From a candidate division WOR-3 bacterium (GTDB taxonomy: Bacteria > SDB-A), in contig JAFGSQ010000041.1 in the NCBI GenBank assembly GCA_016934535.1, forward strand, positions 1 through 13,430: a DNA stretch of 13,430 bases. The letters are read 5' to 3'. This document shows positions 5,400 to 12,465 of the stretch, piece by piece. The notes under the pieces are model-generated. The model ran no database searches and was not told where the DNA came from. It saw nothing but the letters and a program-made list of their open reading frames with translations. Position 1 is the first letter of the stretch. Each line of letters begins with the position of its first letter. A program made the position numbers and the translations under genes.

Positions 5400-6524
5400 G
5401 TGAAAGGGAAAATCGGAAAAGTCGCAACAATCCTGGCAGTGTTTGGATTGACACTTGCTTTTTTTCAGGGGTGCAGTAAACCGCAGCCCAGGGAAGCTGA
5501 AAACACCTGCACTGTTCTGAGTATTTATCACGCCGGTAGCCTTTCAGTACCATTTGAAGGACTAAAAGCTGAATTTTTAAACACTCATTCCGGCAAGGAA
5601 GTTCTCATTGAATCGGGAGGAAGCGCGGGTCTGATAAACAAGATAATATCCGTAATAGAAGCAGGGGAAACACCTCCGGATATTATTGCGTCTGCGGACT
5701 ACAATCTTATTCCCAAAAGGCTTTACGACAAAGGCTACGCCAGCTGGTACATAGCTTTCGCAAGGAATGAACTGGTTCTGTGTTACCGTGACGGAGCTCC
5801 AGGTTCCGAAGATATTATAAATGGAACCCGCACTTGGTACGACGTCCTAAGAAACGATGCTGTCACGTACGGTCACAGCAATCCCGATGACGATCCTTGC
5901 GGTTACAGGTCTTTGATGGTTATTCAGCTGGCAGAATTAGTCTATTTCGAGAATGCTTTCGATTTCGGCCTCGACGCAGATTCTAACGCCAACATGCTTT
6001 ATGATGTTTTGATAGCCGGTGACGATAGTCTTAAGGGAAGAGTCGGAGGTAAAAATGAGATTCTCAGACCCGGAGGGAGTGAGGAGGTTGTCAGATCAAA
6101 ATCAGTCGACCTGATAAGCTCACTGCAGTCCGGAGACCTCGACTATGCTTTTGAATACCGTTCAGTCGCAGTTCAGCACAGCCTAAACTATTTCGATCTT
6201 CATTCCGCTATAAATCTCGGTTCGATAGGCCAAGTCGAAGGTAACGAATTCACGTACGAAGATTTTTACAAAAAAGCCGTTGTAAAAATACTGACCCAGG
6301 TCGACCCGGAAATAGCCTATACCGAAATTGTCGGAGAACCTGTGGTTTACGGAATTTCAATAATCAAGGGCGGAAAAGGTGAATATCTTGCCGTCGAGTT
6401 TATAAAACTTCTTTTGTCTGAAAAAGGTCAGCAGTTGATGGAAGAGAGCGGTCAGCCGTTCCTGTCACCTTTTTTATGCGATCATCCTGAAAACCTGCCC
6501 GAAGATTTGAAAGACCTTTTCTAA
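5400..6524 (+). CDS. wtpA: tungstate/molybdate-binding lipoprotein (WtpA-like)
   Basis: A 374-residue periplasmic substrate-binding protein. The N-terminus has lysines, a hydrophobic core (residues 9-22) and a slightly off-consensus lipobox FQGC with C25 as the likely lipidated residue. The mature part matches the archaeal WtpA/ModA type: SIYHAGSLSVPFEGLKAEFL (41-60), DIIASADYNLIPKRLY (94-109) and SWYIAFARNELVL (115-127). DDDPCGYRSL (163-172) and DYAFEYRSVA (248-257) also match. In archaeal homologues an Asp and a Glu complete octahedral metal coordination. D165 and E252 are the probable equivalents, so this is that class rather than the tetrahedral ModA class. GTG start with AAAGGAGGT at a short four-base spacing. 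It is the last gene of the operon and is followed by a perfect hairpin. Confidence 0.9.
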   Translation: MKGKIGKVATILAVFGLTLAFFQGCSKPQPREAENTCTVLSIYHAGSLSVPFEGLKAEFLNTHSGKEVLIESGGSAGLINKIISVIEAGETPPDIIASADYNLIPKRLYDKGYASWYIAFARNELVLCYRDGAPGSEDIINGTRTWYDVLRNDAVTYGHSNPDDDPCGYRSLMVIQLAELVYFENAFDFGLDADSNANMLYDVLIAGDDSLKGRVGGKNEILRPGGSEEVVRSKSVDLISSLQSGDLDYAFEYRSVAVQHSLNYFDLHSAINLGSIGQVEGNEFTYEDFYKKAVVKILTQVDPEIAYTEIVGEPVVYGISIIKGGKGEYLAVEFIKLLLSEKGQQLMEESGQPFLSPFLCDHPENLPEDLKDLF

Positions 6525-6535
6525 GTGTTAAAACC

Positions 6536-6560
6536 GGGGATTGTCATGATGACAATCCCC
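6536..6560. terminator. perfect 11-bp hairpin between convergent transcripts
   Basis: GGGGATTGTCA (6536-6546) and TGACAATCCCC (6550-6560) form a perfect 11-bp stem around TGA, 11 bases after the wtpA stop. On the plus strand it is followed by CCATATTT, with no clear U-run. On the minus strand it is followed by GGTTTTAAC, a short U-run. It probably ends or protects the transporter mRNA and may act in both directions. Confidence 0.65.
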
Positions 6561-6566
6561 CCATAT

Positions 6567-6677
6567 TTAACTGACTACAGGTCTTCTTGCTGTGATTTTT
6601 TTCTTTAAAAGTTTCAGGCCATACTCGTCGTTTTCGACGGCGTAAATCAAACAGTCGCGATACCCGATAATTTCCAT
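6567..6677 (-). CDS. short coding-like ORF, 36 residues, possibly a gene fragment
   Basis: The minus strand of the 238-base gap holds an open frame. From its ATG it reads MEIIGYRDCLIYAVENDEYG, then a lysine-rich stretch and RRPVVS before the stop. The frame stays open 13 codons further upstream (including KPFNILLINL) to a TAA. Composition and codon choice look protein-like, and the hairpin at 6536-6560 with its U-run on this strand would serve as its terminator. There is no SD before the ATG. I do not recognise a family. It could be the surviving 3' end of a lost gene or a very small protein. Confidence 0.33.
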   Translation of the reverse strand: MEIIGYRDCLIYAVENDEYGLKLLKKKITARRPVVS

Positions 6678-6762
6678 CAGATTGATTAATAGAATATTAA
6701 ACGGTTTCTGATAAACTTATTGCTTATTTCTGAAAGACAATTTAAAAAAGCGAGCTGTAAGT

Positions 6763-7203
6763 TTGGAAATCATATCCATAGTAATAGGTCTGGTTTTGAT
6801 TTTGATAGGTTCAGTTCATTCAGTATTCAGTTTATGGGATTTTAATAAAGACAAAGAGCTTATGAGAAAGGGCAGGAAGATCGTCGGAAGAGTTAAAGAA
6901 TCGGTGACTTACCCTCAGGAAGATGATGTAAACACAGGACAGCATAAATTAATGGCGGAATTTCTGGACAGCGCCGGAAGGACACAATGGGTCAAATCGA
7001 GATTTGCCACCCATTCTCCGGAATTATACATTAATAAAGAGGTCTACATTGTCTGTGATCCGGACAATCCTAAAAAAGCACGTTTTCTTGTTGATACAAG
7101 CCTTGTAAGGGAAGTTGTCGAAAACCTTGTAATCCTCATAATCGGCGTCGGACTATTTTTGTTCGGTGTAATCAGAATAGTATTCTTTAACGCCAGACCG
7201 TAA
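6763..7203 (+). CDS. DUF3592-like two-helix membrane protein
   Basis: A 146-residue protein with a hydrophobic helix at each end (about 3-25 and 119-141) and a soluble domain between. The middle follows the DUF3592 pattern: GRKIVGRVKESVTYP (37-51), MAEFLDSAGRTQWVKSRF (64-81), then EVYIVCDPDNPKKARFL (93-109). The 'V.V.YDP.NP..A' box is the clearest hallmark. These proteins are membrane-anchored with an extracytoplasmic beta domain, and no biochemical role is established. The start is uncertain: the frame opens at a TTG with only a weak GCGAG about eleven bases upstream, but the first ATG would delete the first helix. It converges on the synthetase gene with only 13 bases between stop codons and no terminator there. 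Confidence 0.7.
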   Translation: MEIISIVIGLVLILIGSVHSVFSLWDFNKDKELMRKGRKIVGRVKESVTYPQEDDVNTGQHKLMAEFLDSAGRTQWVKSRFATHSPELYINKEVYIVCDPDNPKKARFLVDTSLVREVVENLVILIIGVGLFLFGVIRIVFFNARP

Positions 7204-7216
7204 TCAACTTTTGCAG

Positions 7217-9199
7217 TTATTTTTCGGCTATCTGACTCGGGTGTTTAATGAAAAAATCCACCCTCGGTTCAAGATGCTTGAGTTCATGGTTATTAGGGTC
7301 TCTCATAAAAGAATACACCGGTTCGAATATGCGGTCCCAGCTCCAGAAACTGTCGTCCATTCGGAGATACTCCCGGATCATTTCCGTGCCTATAGGTGCA
7401 ATAGGATGCATGAGTACTGTTGCGGTACGGACCATGTGAAATGCGTCTATCAGGGTCTGGATCCGCAGAGAGTCGTCGTTGTTTAATTCCGCTTCCTTCA
7501 TGTTTTTTGACCAGAATTTGTTTATTCCGTGCAGATATGAATCCATAAGGTTTATAACTAAATGTAATTCGCATTTATGCATTCGGTTTTCGTATTCGAT
7601 AATTAATGAATTGGCATCTTCCATAACCTGAGCGCTCACATCACCGACGGGTATTTTACCGGAACTGTATTTCTGCGCGCCGTAAAAGCAAGAACGGGCG
7701 GCTCTGTTGAAAACGTTCGAAAGAAGATTGCCTTCTTTTAAAACGGGATCGCCTGCCGATTCGTTGGCGGCGGGATTGAGAGGTTTCGGTTTGAAGCCCA
7801 CGCTTCTCAAACCGAGACCCAGGCTCAGAAAGTGTGCTCTGAGCTGTTCAGGCGTGTAATAATTGAGCAGGTCTTCGGCGCTTGGGGGTTTTACGGCTCC
7901 GCTGCTGCTTGCTTTCTTGTCCAGAAACAGAATGTGGCTGTTGGCGATAATGTCAGGCATTTGCAATTGACCTTCATTGGGTGAAAGCTCGGGTTTTTTG
8001 CCCTGCATCCCTAAAAATATTGCCGTTTCGACCGGGCCGTAGAAATAGACATTGTCCTCTCCTATGAACTGATACACTTTTGAATCTTTTGAGCACCACC
8101 AGTATTTCCAAAATTCTTTATCCTTGTTTTGATTTTCGAGGTGGGTCATTGTAAACGAAATAGGAGCCCACAGGGATTCAGGCCACACCCAGACGGTCAG
8201 ACCTTCGAGCCCCTCGATAATAGGCGCGGGGACTCCCCATTCTGTGTTCCCTGTAATTCTGAAAGGAACAAGGGTTTTGCCGGTTCTAAAACGTATCGAA
8301 TGATCCCTGAGTACCGAACAGGCTTTTTCCCTTTTGTCCAATTTTTTAAAGACAATTCGTACAGGAAATTTGTCCCCGTCGTCTATCAGGTTATGTTCCG
8401 GCAGTTTATCCAAAATCGGGTCAAGTTTTTCCTTCTGGTCGCGCTTGATGTAAATTATTGGCGGTTCCAGAAACTCTTTGATGCTTTTGTCTACAAAAGG
8501 CCGCGCGTTAGGCCGTTCTTTGATACTATCGGTCCATTTTTCCAGCAAATCTTTGAACGCGGCAAGATCAAAATACCAGTTTTCAACGCCTTTCATTTCA
8601 GGCTTTTTACCAGAGAGAGTACTTTTCGGATCGATAAGATCAGAGGGCATGTACTGGTGGCCTATAGAGCATTCATCGGCGTAGGCCTTTTCGGATGAAC
8701 AACCTTCAATGGGACATTTGCCAATTACCTGCCTGCCGTTCAGGAAAACTCCGAACTCGGTGTCGAAGAATTGTGAGGTCGTCATTCTGATAAGATAACC
8801 GTTTGAATAAAGGGTGTTTATTATATAATCCGAAAAAATTTTGTGATTGGCGCCGGATTTTCCGAAACTTGAAGCGGCGTAAAGATTCAGGCTAATGTTG
8901 TATTTTTCCAGAACGGTTTTTTGCTTTTCGTGATTTGATTTCACGAAATCTTCTATAGTGCCCCGGAATTTACCTTCAGAGGACAGGCGTCTGAAGTCTT
9001 CCAGAATCGGCGAACCATAGCAATCGGTTCCCGAAACAAAGATGACGTTATTTTTACCGATTCTGTCCCTGAGGAATCTGGCGTAACAGTCGGCGTGGAC
9101 AAAAACTCCACCGATATGACCAAGGTGGAGTTCCTTGTTGCCGTAAGGCATTCCGGCGGTTATGACCGCCCGTTTTGGGAATTCAGGCCTTTCTTTCAA
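7217..9199 (-). CDS. metG: divergent methionyl-tRNA synthetase homologue
   Basis: A 660-residue class I aminoacyl-tRNA synthetase. The HIGH motif is HLGH (25-28) after TAGMPYGN. GTDCYGSPI (58-66) replaces the usual 'DDxHGTP' box, and a zinc knob has C162, C167, C177 and H181. The catalytic domain resumes at EWGVPAP (320-326) after a roughly 70-residue insertion (about 247-318). KMSKS appears as KKASSS (428-433), lacking the second lysine. A helical anticodon-binding domain spans about 480-615, and there is no EMAP/Trbp111 tail. By eye, several methionine-pocket positions differ from E. coli MetRS: the WLDAP region reads WVWPE, and the FHxxFWPAM helix reads FYGPVETAI. The APW tryptophan of anticodon recognition is not at its usual place. 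Start TTG with GGAAAG eight bases upstream. It is either the cell's own divergent MetRS or a paralogue with altered specificity. Confidence 0.78.
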   Translation of the reverse strand: MKERPEFPKRAVITAGMPYGNKELHLGHIGGVFVHADCYARFLRDRIGKNNVIFVSGTDCYGSPILEDFRRLSSEGKFRGTIEDFVKSNHEKQKTVLEKYNISLNLYAASSFGKSGANHKIFSDYIINTLYSNGYLIRMTTSQFFDTEFGVFLNGRQVIGKCPIEGCSSEKAYADECSIGHQYMPSDLIDPKSTLSGKKPEMKGVENWYFDLAAFKDLLEKWTDSIKERPNARPFVDKSIKEFLEPPIIYIKRDQKEKLDPILDKLPEHNLIDDGDKFPVRIVFKKLDKREKACSVLRDHSIRFRTGKTLVPFRITGNTEWGVPAPIIEGLEGLTVWVWPESLWAPISFTMTHLENQNKDKEFWKYWWCSKDSKVYQFIGEDNVYFYGPVETAIFLGMQGKKPELSPNEGQLQMPDIIANSHILFLDKKASSSGAVKPPSAEDLLNYYTPEQLRAHFLSLGLGLRSVGFKPKPLNPAANESAGDPVLKEGNLLSNVFNRAARSCFYGAQKYSSGKIPVGDVSAQVMEDANSLIIEYENRMHKCELHLVINLMDSYLHGINKFWSKNMKEAELNNDDSLRIQTLIDAFHMVRTATVLMHPIAPIGTEMIREYLRMDDSFWSWDRIFEPVYSFMRDPNNHELKHLEPRVDFFIKHPSQIAEK

Positions 9200-9312
9200 T
9201 TTGATTTCTTTCCGTTTGATGTTTTAGCTGTTTTTCTTAGAATCAATGAATAAAAATAGCAAATTTTACCGGAATAATAAAGTTTATTTAGTGATTCAAT
9301 TATTCGGGATTT

Positions 9313-9663
9313 TCAATTATTAGAGTTATTTTTTATTGCAATAAGAAAAAGACCTGTTACGAGGAGCAATGACACTATGGGCAGAACAGTATAATCAATG
9401 TATGACCATCTTATCATGTTGCGGCCCAGTTCGATTGCAGGGACCCTTCTTGCGGCGTAAAAACCTCTGCAATAAATCGAAGGAAGATGATGAAGCAGAC
9501 CCAAAATTGCTGAGATCAAAACAACTATAAAACCCGGATTTTTCTTTTTCTTCCAGCCAAGCGCACAGGCGATGACAATTCCTGAATAAACAAGGATTCT
9601 GAATAAGTATTGAGTCCATGTAAGAATTATCATCGTCATCATGGCCTGAGTCAAATCGGGCAT
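9313..9663 (-). CDS. small three-helix membrane protein of unknown function
   Basis: A 116-residue protein starting MPDLTQAMM. I chose the ATG at 9661-9663 because AAGGAG lies five bases upstream; a TTG six codons earlier would put that SD inside the coding region. Hydrophobic segments lie near residues 10-36, 42-58 and 91-110. The second helix is followed by HHLPSIYCRGFYAARRVP, a polar, basic loop before the last helix. No family is recognised. The arrangement of histidines and arginines between helices vaguely recalls small cytochrome-b-like or DUF membrane proteins, but that is not evidence. It starts 33 bases after the flavodoxin-like gene ends on the same strand, so the two are probably co-transcribed. 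Confidence 0.62.
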   Translation of the reverse strand: MPDLTQAMMTMIILTWTQYLFRILVYSGIVIACALGWKKKKNPGFIVVLISAILGLLHHLPSIYCRGFYAARRVPAIELGRNMIRWSYIDYTVLPIVSLLLVTGLFLIAIKNNSNN

Positions 9664-9696
9664 AAAGACTCCTTGTTTCAAAAATTTATAGTTTTG

Positions 9697-10179
9697 TCAT
9701 TCCATTGTATTGAGTTTTTTTATCAGTTCAGCGACCCTCTGACCCAGCCTTCTGCACTGCTTCTCAGTCCTTTCATCAGGCGAATTAATCGCCACCGGTC
9801 CGTAGTGATCGCCTTTCCAGTCACCCTGTACAATCATTCCGTGTATGAGCATGGCGTTGATAATGTCCGTGATTGTAGTTTCGTTTCCGCCGGCAATATT
9901 GGCGCTCGAAGAAAAAGCCGCTCCGACTTTTCCGTCGAGTTTTCCGTGAAGTACGATAGAGTCGTCGAATAGTTTTTTGACCGGAGAAGCCATGGAGCCG
10001 TAATAAACCGGAGATCCGACTATTATTGCGTCGTAATTGACGAGTTCTTCAGCAGTGACTTCATCCACCGGTTTTATCTCAACCAATACACCGCCGTTTT
10101 TCAAACCTTCTTCGATGTAACCGGTCATATTTTTGGTGTTGCCGGTTCTGCTGTAATAGACGATAAGTGCTTTCGGCAT
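9697..10179 (-). CDS. flavodoxin/WrbA-like FMN protein
   Basis: A 160-residue flavodoxin-fold protein. The start MPKALIVYYSRTGNTKNM is set by GAGGAG six bases ahead of the ATG; a 14-codon upstream extension lacks such support. SRTGNT (10-15) is the FMN phosphate loop. DAIIVGSPVYYGSMASPVKK (50-69) and the region from GKVGAAFSSSA to GGNETTITD are the two further FMN-contact segments. The last, followed by HGMIVQGD, is characteristic of WrbA-type NAD(P)H:quinone oxidoreductases rather than electron-carrier flavodoxins. It would reduce quinones by two electrons or otherwise use FMN in the cytoplasm. It has its own promoter with a palindrome at the -35 region, and it precedes the small membrane protein gene. 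Confidence 0.83.
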   Translation of the reverse strand: MPKALIVYYSRTGNTKNMTGYIEEGLKNGGVLVEIKPVDEVTAEELVNYDAIIVGSPVYYGSMASPVKKLFDDSIVLHGKLDGKVGAAFSSSANIAGGNETTITDIINAMLIHGMIVQGDWKGDHYGPVAINSPDERTEKQCRRLGQRVAELIKKLNTME

Positions 10180-10230
10180 TTTTATCTCCTCAGGTTTTGT
10201 TTTTATACATGATTTTAACAACGATTCTGT

Positions 10231-10267
10231 ATTATACTATTTTAGTCTTAACTTGCCATCATGATGG
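10231..10267 (-). promoter_or_regulatory. promoter with palindromic operator candidate for the flavodoxin-like gene
   Basis: The minus strand has a perfect TATAAT (10231-10236), 16 bases from TGGCAA (10253-10258), a weak -35. The perfect 12-bp palindrome CCATCATGATGG (10256-10267) overlaps and extends upstream of the -35 box. This suits an activator or repressor dimer. Read as RNA it could instead form a weak hairpin (CTTCCAT with ATGGcAAG) ending the phosphotransferase transcript. The 13-mer around the -10 box also occurs at the promoter at 3209-3237. Confidence 0.42.
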
Positions 10268-10291
10268 AAGGCGGTTTGTTATGTGTAACAC

Positions 10292-11089
10292 TTACTTAAC
10301 GCTAAAGCTTTTTTCAGCATAGTCTATCAGCCAGGCCCTGATCTCTGAAATATTCTCCCGGAGTCTCGCCGAGGCCATAACGGGAAGCCATCGCATGTAC
10401 TCGGTCTCTCCGCCTGACCTAAGTTTAAAATAATGGCTTACGTATCTTTTATGAAAAATGTTTATCAAAGACCTTTTATATCCGTGCTGAGCGCAGTCTG
10501 CTTCTCCAAGAGCCATGACGCTTGTGCGCGCCAGATCTGCCAGAGGATTTCCTGTGGAGACGTCTATCCAGTCGATGATTGTCTCTCCGTTTTCGGTCGA
10601 AAGGATGTTACCGGGGTGGAAATCGCCGTGGCACAGCCTGTCGCCGTCGGGGAGAGAATCGAGAACCGAAAGAGCTTTGAATTTTAGTTTGTCAGGTAAA
10701 TCTTCTGTTTCTTTTATTCTGCGCGCAATATTATTCCGCTGTGAAGGCAGTTTTATTCCGGGTTTTATCTCGTGAATTTTTAGTTGAAGCTCGGCGCAAC
10801 GGTTGGTGTATCTGATAAAATTCCAGGGTTTTTTCATTATAATTTCAGAAATCGGTCTTCCGCAGACCTGACTGTAGAGAAGGCCGTTCCTTCCATTGAC
10901 GCGGATTATGTCGCCGACTTCCGGAATTGTGAATCCGGTTTTTCCGACTGCTCTGGAAACCGCGGCCTCGTGTTCGATATTTTCAAGATTAAACCAGTCG
11001 TAGAAAAGCTTTAGAATCCAGCCTTCATGCCACTGGTAAATCTCGGCGGTTCTGCCGTATGCGATAGGTTTTCCGAGATCGATTTTCAA
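10292..11089 (-). CDS. APH-type phosphotransferase (TIGR02172-like)
   Basis: A 265-residue protein kinase-like phosphotransferase of the aminoglycoside/choline kinase superfamily. The N-lobe reads KPIAYGRTAEIYQWHEGWIL then KLFYDWF, with K27 as the ATP-binding lysine. The catalytic loop is CHGDFHPGN (153-161; D156, H158, N161), and the metal-binding aspartate is in IIDWID (D173). This opening closely resembles the TIGR02172 group of APH homologues, whose substrates are mostly unknown; antibiotic resistance should not be inferred. The frame has only a TTG as a plausible start, since an in-frame TAA lies 14 codons upstream, and the nearest SD-like AGGA is a rather distant 12 bases away. It begins 34 bases after the PD40 protein gene ends, so translation may depend on that shared transcript. 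Confidence 0.8.
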   Translation of the reverse strand: MKIDLGKPIAYGRTAEIYQWHEGWILKLFYDWFNLENIEHEAAVSRAVGKTGFTIPEVGDIIRVNGRNGLLYSQVCGRPISEIIMKKPWNFIRYTNRCAELQLKIHEIKPGIKLPSQRNNIARRIKETEDLPDKLKFKALSVLDSLPDGDRLCHGDFHPGNILSTENGETIIDWIDVSTGNPLADLARTSVMALGEADCAQHGYKRSLINIFHKRYVSHYFKLRSGGETEYMRWLPVMASARLRENISEIRAWLIDYAEKSFSVK

Positions 11090-11123
11090 AGAATATTCTA
11101 GTCCTGATCCGGTCGGGAAACCG

Positions 11124-11987
11124 TCATTTTAATACCTCTGTCGAAACCCAGTAAATATCGCCGTTACCTGGTTCGCCGGAAGAAAAGAAAAGATATTTGC
11201 CGTCGTAAGTAACAAAAGGCTGACTCGCTCTCATCCCGAGGTCTATCGCTCTCGGTTCGCTCCAGATTCCGTTTCCGTCAAAAAATGAAATGAACAAAGA
11301 ACTGTTCATCGGCTCACCGGGATCAGATGATGAAAACAGTAAATATTTCCCGTCGGGTGAAATCCAGGGATACTGGCATATCATTTCCGAATTGAACTGA
11401 GCCGGTAATTTTTCCATAGTAGAGTATGCACCTTCGATAAGTTCGATCATGCCCAGGCATTCATTACCCATTCCCTCGGATATGTCAGTTGTGTATATTG
11501 TCCCGTCCAAGGTTGAAGAAATGTACATTGTTTTGTCCGGACTGAAAGGTTCTCCGAGTTCTATGGGTTCGCTCCATCCGTCGGATTCTCGATCTACACA
11601 CATTGTAAACATGTGAAGAGTTTCTTCGACGGTTCTTCCGGCTTGATAATATAATTTTTTGTTGTCTGGTGTGATCATCGCTTCAAACGTGAACGGTACG
11701 GAAAAAGGTGCAACTTCAGGCGGTATCCATGCACTGTCGGTGATTTTGCTGTACATGATGAATGTTTTATTTGTCTCTTTGAGCCTTCGTGTGAAGTATA
11801 TTTCTTCGCCGTCCGGGGATAAACAGAAGGAAAACTCGTGAGCGTCCGTTGAAACTACTCCCGGTGCAAAGATTTCAGGTATGTTATCTGGGGGTGTTTG
11901 CCCTAAGAAAGCATCTGTAGGCTGTGGATAAATATTGTTTTGAAAAATCAAATATATAAGAAATAATGATATCGTGAATATTTTCAT
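11124..11987 (-). CDS. secreted PD40/TolB-like beta-propeller protein
   Basis: A 287-residue protein with a cleavable-looking signal peptide (residues 1 to about 21, hydrophobic SLFLIYLIF core). PD40-type propeller blades follow: FSFCLSPDGEEIYFTRR (52-68), ITPDNKKLYYQ, STLDGTIYTTD, YPWISPDGKYLLFSSS and QPFVTYDGKYLFFSSGEP. The 'SPDGKxLxFSS' unit is the WD40-like repeat found in TolB and in many periplasmic or outer-membrane-associated proteins. It probably folds as a single propeller in the periplasm and binds a protein or glycan partner; no catalytic residues are evident. ATG with AAGGAG seven bases upstream. It leads the phosphotransferase gene in a probable two-gene unit. The 112-base gap upstream shows no clear promoter to me. 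Confidence 0.78.
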   Translation of the reverse strand: MKIFTISLFLIYLIFQNNIYPQPTDAFLGQTPPDNIPEIFAPGVVSTDAHEFSFCLSPDGEEIYFTRRLKETNKTFIMYSKITDSAWIPPEVAPFSVPFTFEAMITPDNKKLYYQAGRTVEETLHMFTMCVDRESDGWSEPIELGEPFSPDKTMYISSTLDGTIYTTDISEGMGNECLGMIELIEGAYSTMEKLPAQFNSEMICQYPWISPDGKYLLFSSSDPGEPMNSSLFISFFDGNGIWSEPRAIDLGMRASQPFVTYDGKYLFFSSGEPGNGDIYWVSTEVLK

Positions 11988-12099
11988 GTTTCTACTCCTT
12001 CTCTAAAAATGAAATCGCTCAAAATTCACAGCGAACGTTTTTAATTCATCCACACATTGAGATTTATATTAAAGCATTCAGGCATTTATGTTGAGCGTG

Positions 12100-12453
12100 C
12101 TAATCAGGTATATATTTCAAAAAATTCCCGTCAATTATAAGCAGTTTAACGCCGTTTTTTGTTGTAGAACGATGAGAGCTGACATCATCAGAAACTATAT
12201 ACGACATGCCTTTGGTAAGAGTAAATTCTGTACCATCCGATTGCACGCTGATAAAATTACCTTCCAGGCAATGTACTATGTGACCTTTTTTGCACCAATG
12301 ATCGGCGAGAAAACCTGGTAAATATTCGACAGTTCTAACCCTAAGACCTTCAAACTGAAGGGTTTGCCAGTACCCGGTCCCATTTTCACCCAAATGTTCT
12401 GTTTTTGGAATTTTTGACCAGTCAATGACTTGAAAAGGAATGTTTTTTCCCAT
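12100..12453 (-). CDS. DHCW-motif cupin-fold protein
   Basis: A 117-residue single-domain cupin. DHWCKKGHIVHCLEG (51-65) is the family's signature, holding H52, C54, H58, H61 and E64 as candidate metal ligands. The second cupin motif is reduced to HRSTT (H94). Length and layout match the small 'DHCW motif' cupins, whose function is not established. The ATG follows GAGGAGG, which itself overlaps the TGA stop of the upstream acetyltransferase (TGAGGAGG), so translation is likely coupled. It ends 112 bases before the PD40 gene. Confidence 0.8.
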   Translation of the reverse strand: MGKNIPFQVIDWSKIPKTEHLGENGTGYWQTLQFEGLRVRTVEYLPGFLADHWCKKGHIVHCLEGNFISVQSDGTEFTLTKGMSYIVSDDVSSHRSTTKNGVKLLIIDGNFLKYIPD

Positions 12454-12465
12454 ACCCGCACCTCC

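Noticed and set aside
8129-8698. Long plus-strand open frame of 189 codons
   Set aside because: It lies antisense within the synthetase gene, whose motifs are convincing. Its translation shows no recognisable domain and it has no SD.
9664-9681. TTG-started extension of the small membrane protein by six residues
   Set aside because: The extension contains the SD AAGGAG, which is perfectly placed for the internal ATG at 9661-9663.
10180-10221. Fourteen-residue N-terminal extension of the flavodoxin-like protein
   Set aside because: The conserved fold begins at MPKALIVYYSRTGNT, and GAGGAG lies six bases ahead of that ATG. The extension carries the SD and is predicted 5' untranslated region.
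10256-10267. Strong terminator of the phosphotransferase gene
   Set aside because: As RNA the palindrome gives only about seven pairs with a bulge and no U-run. An operator reading fits at least as well.
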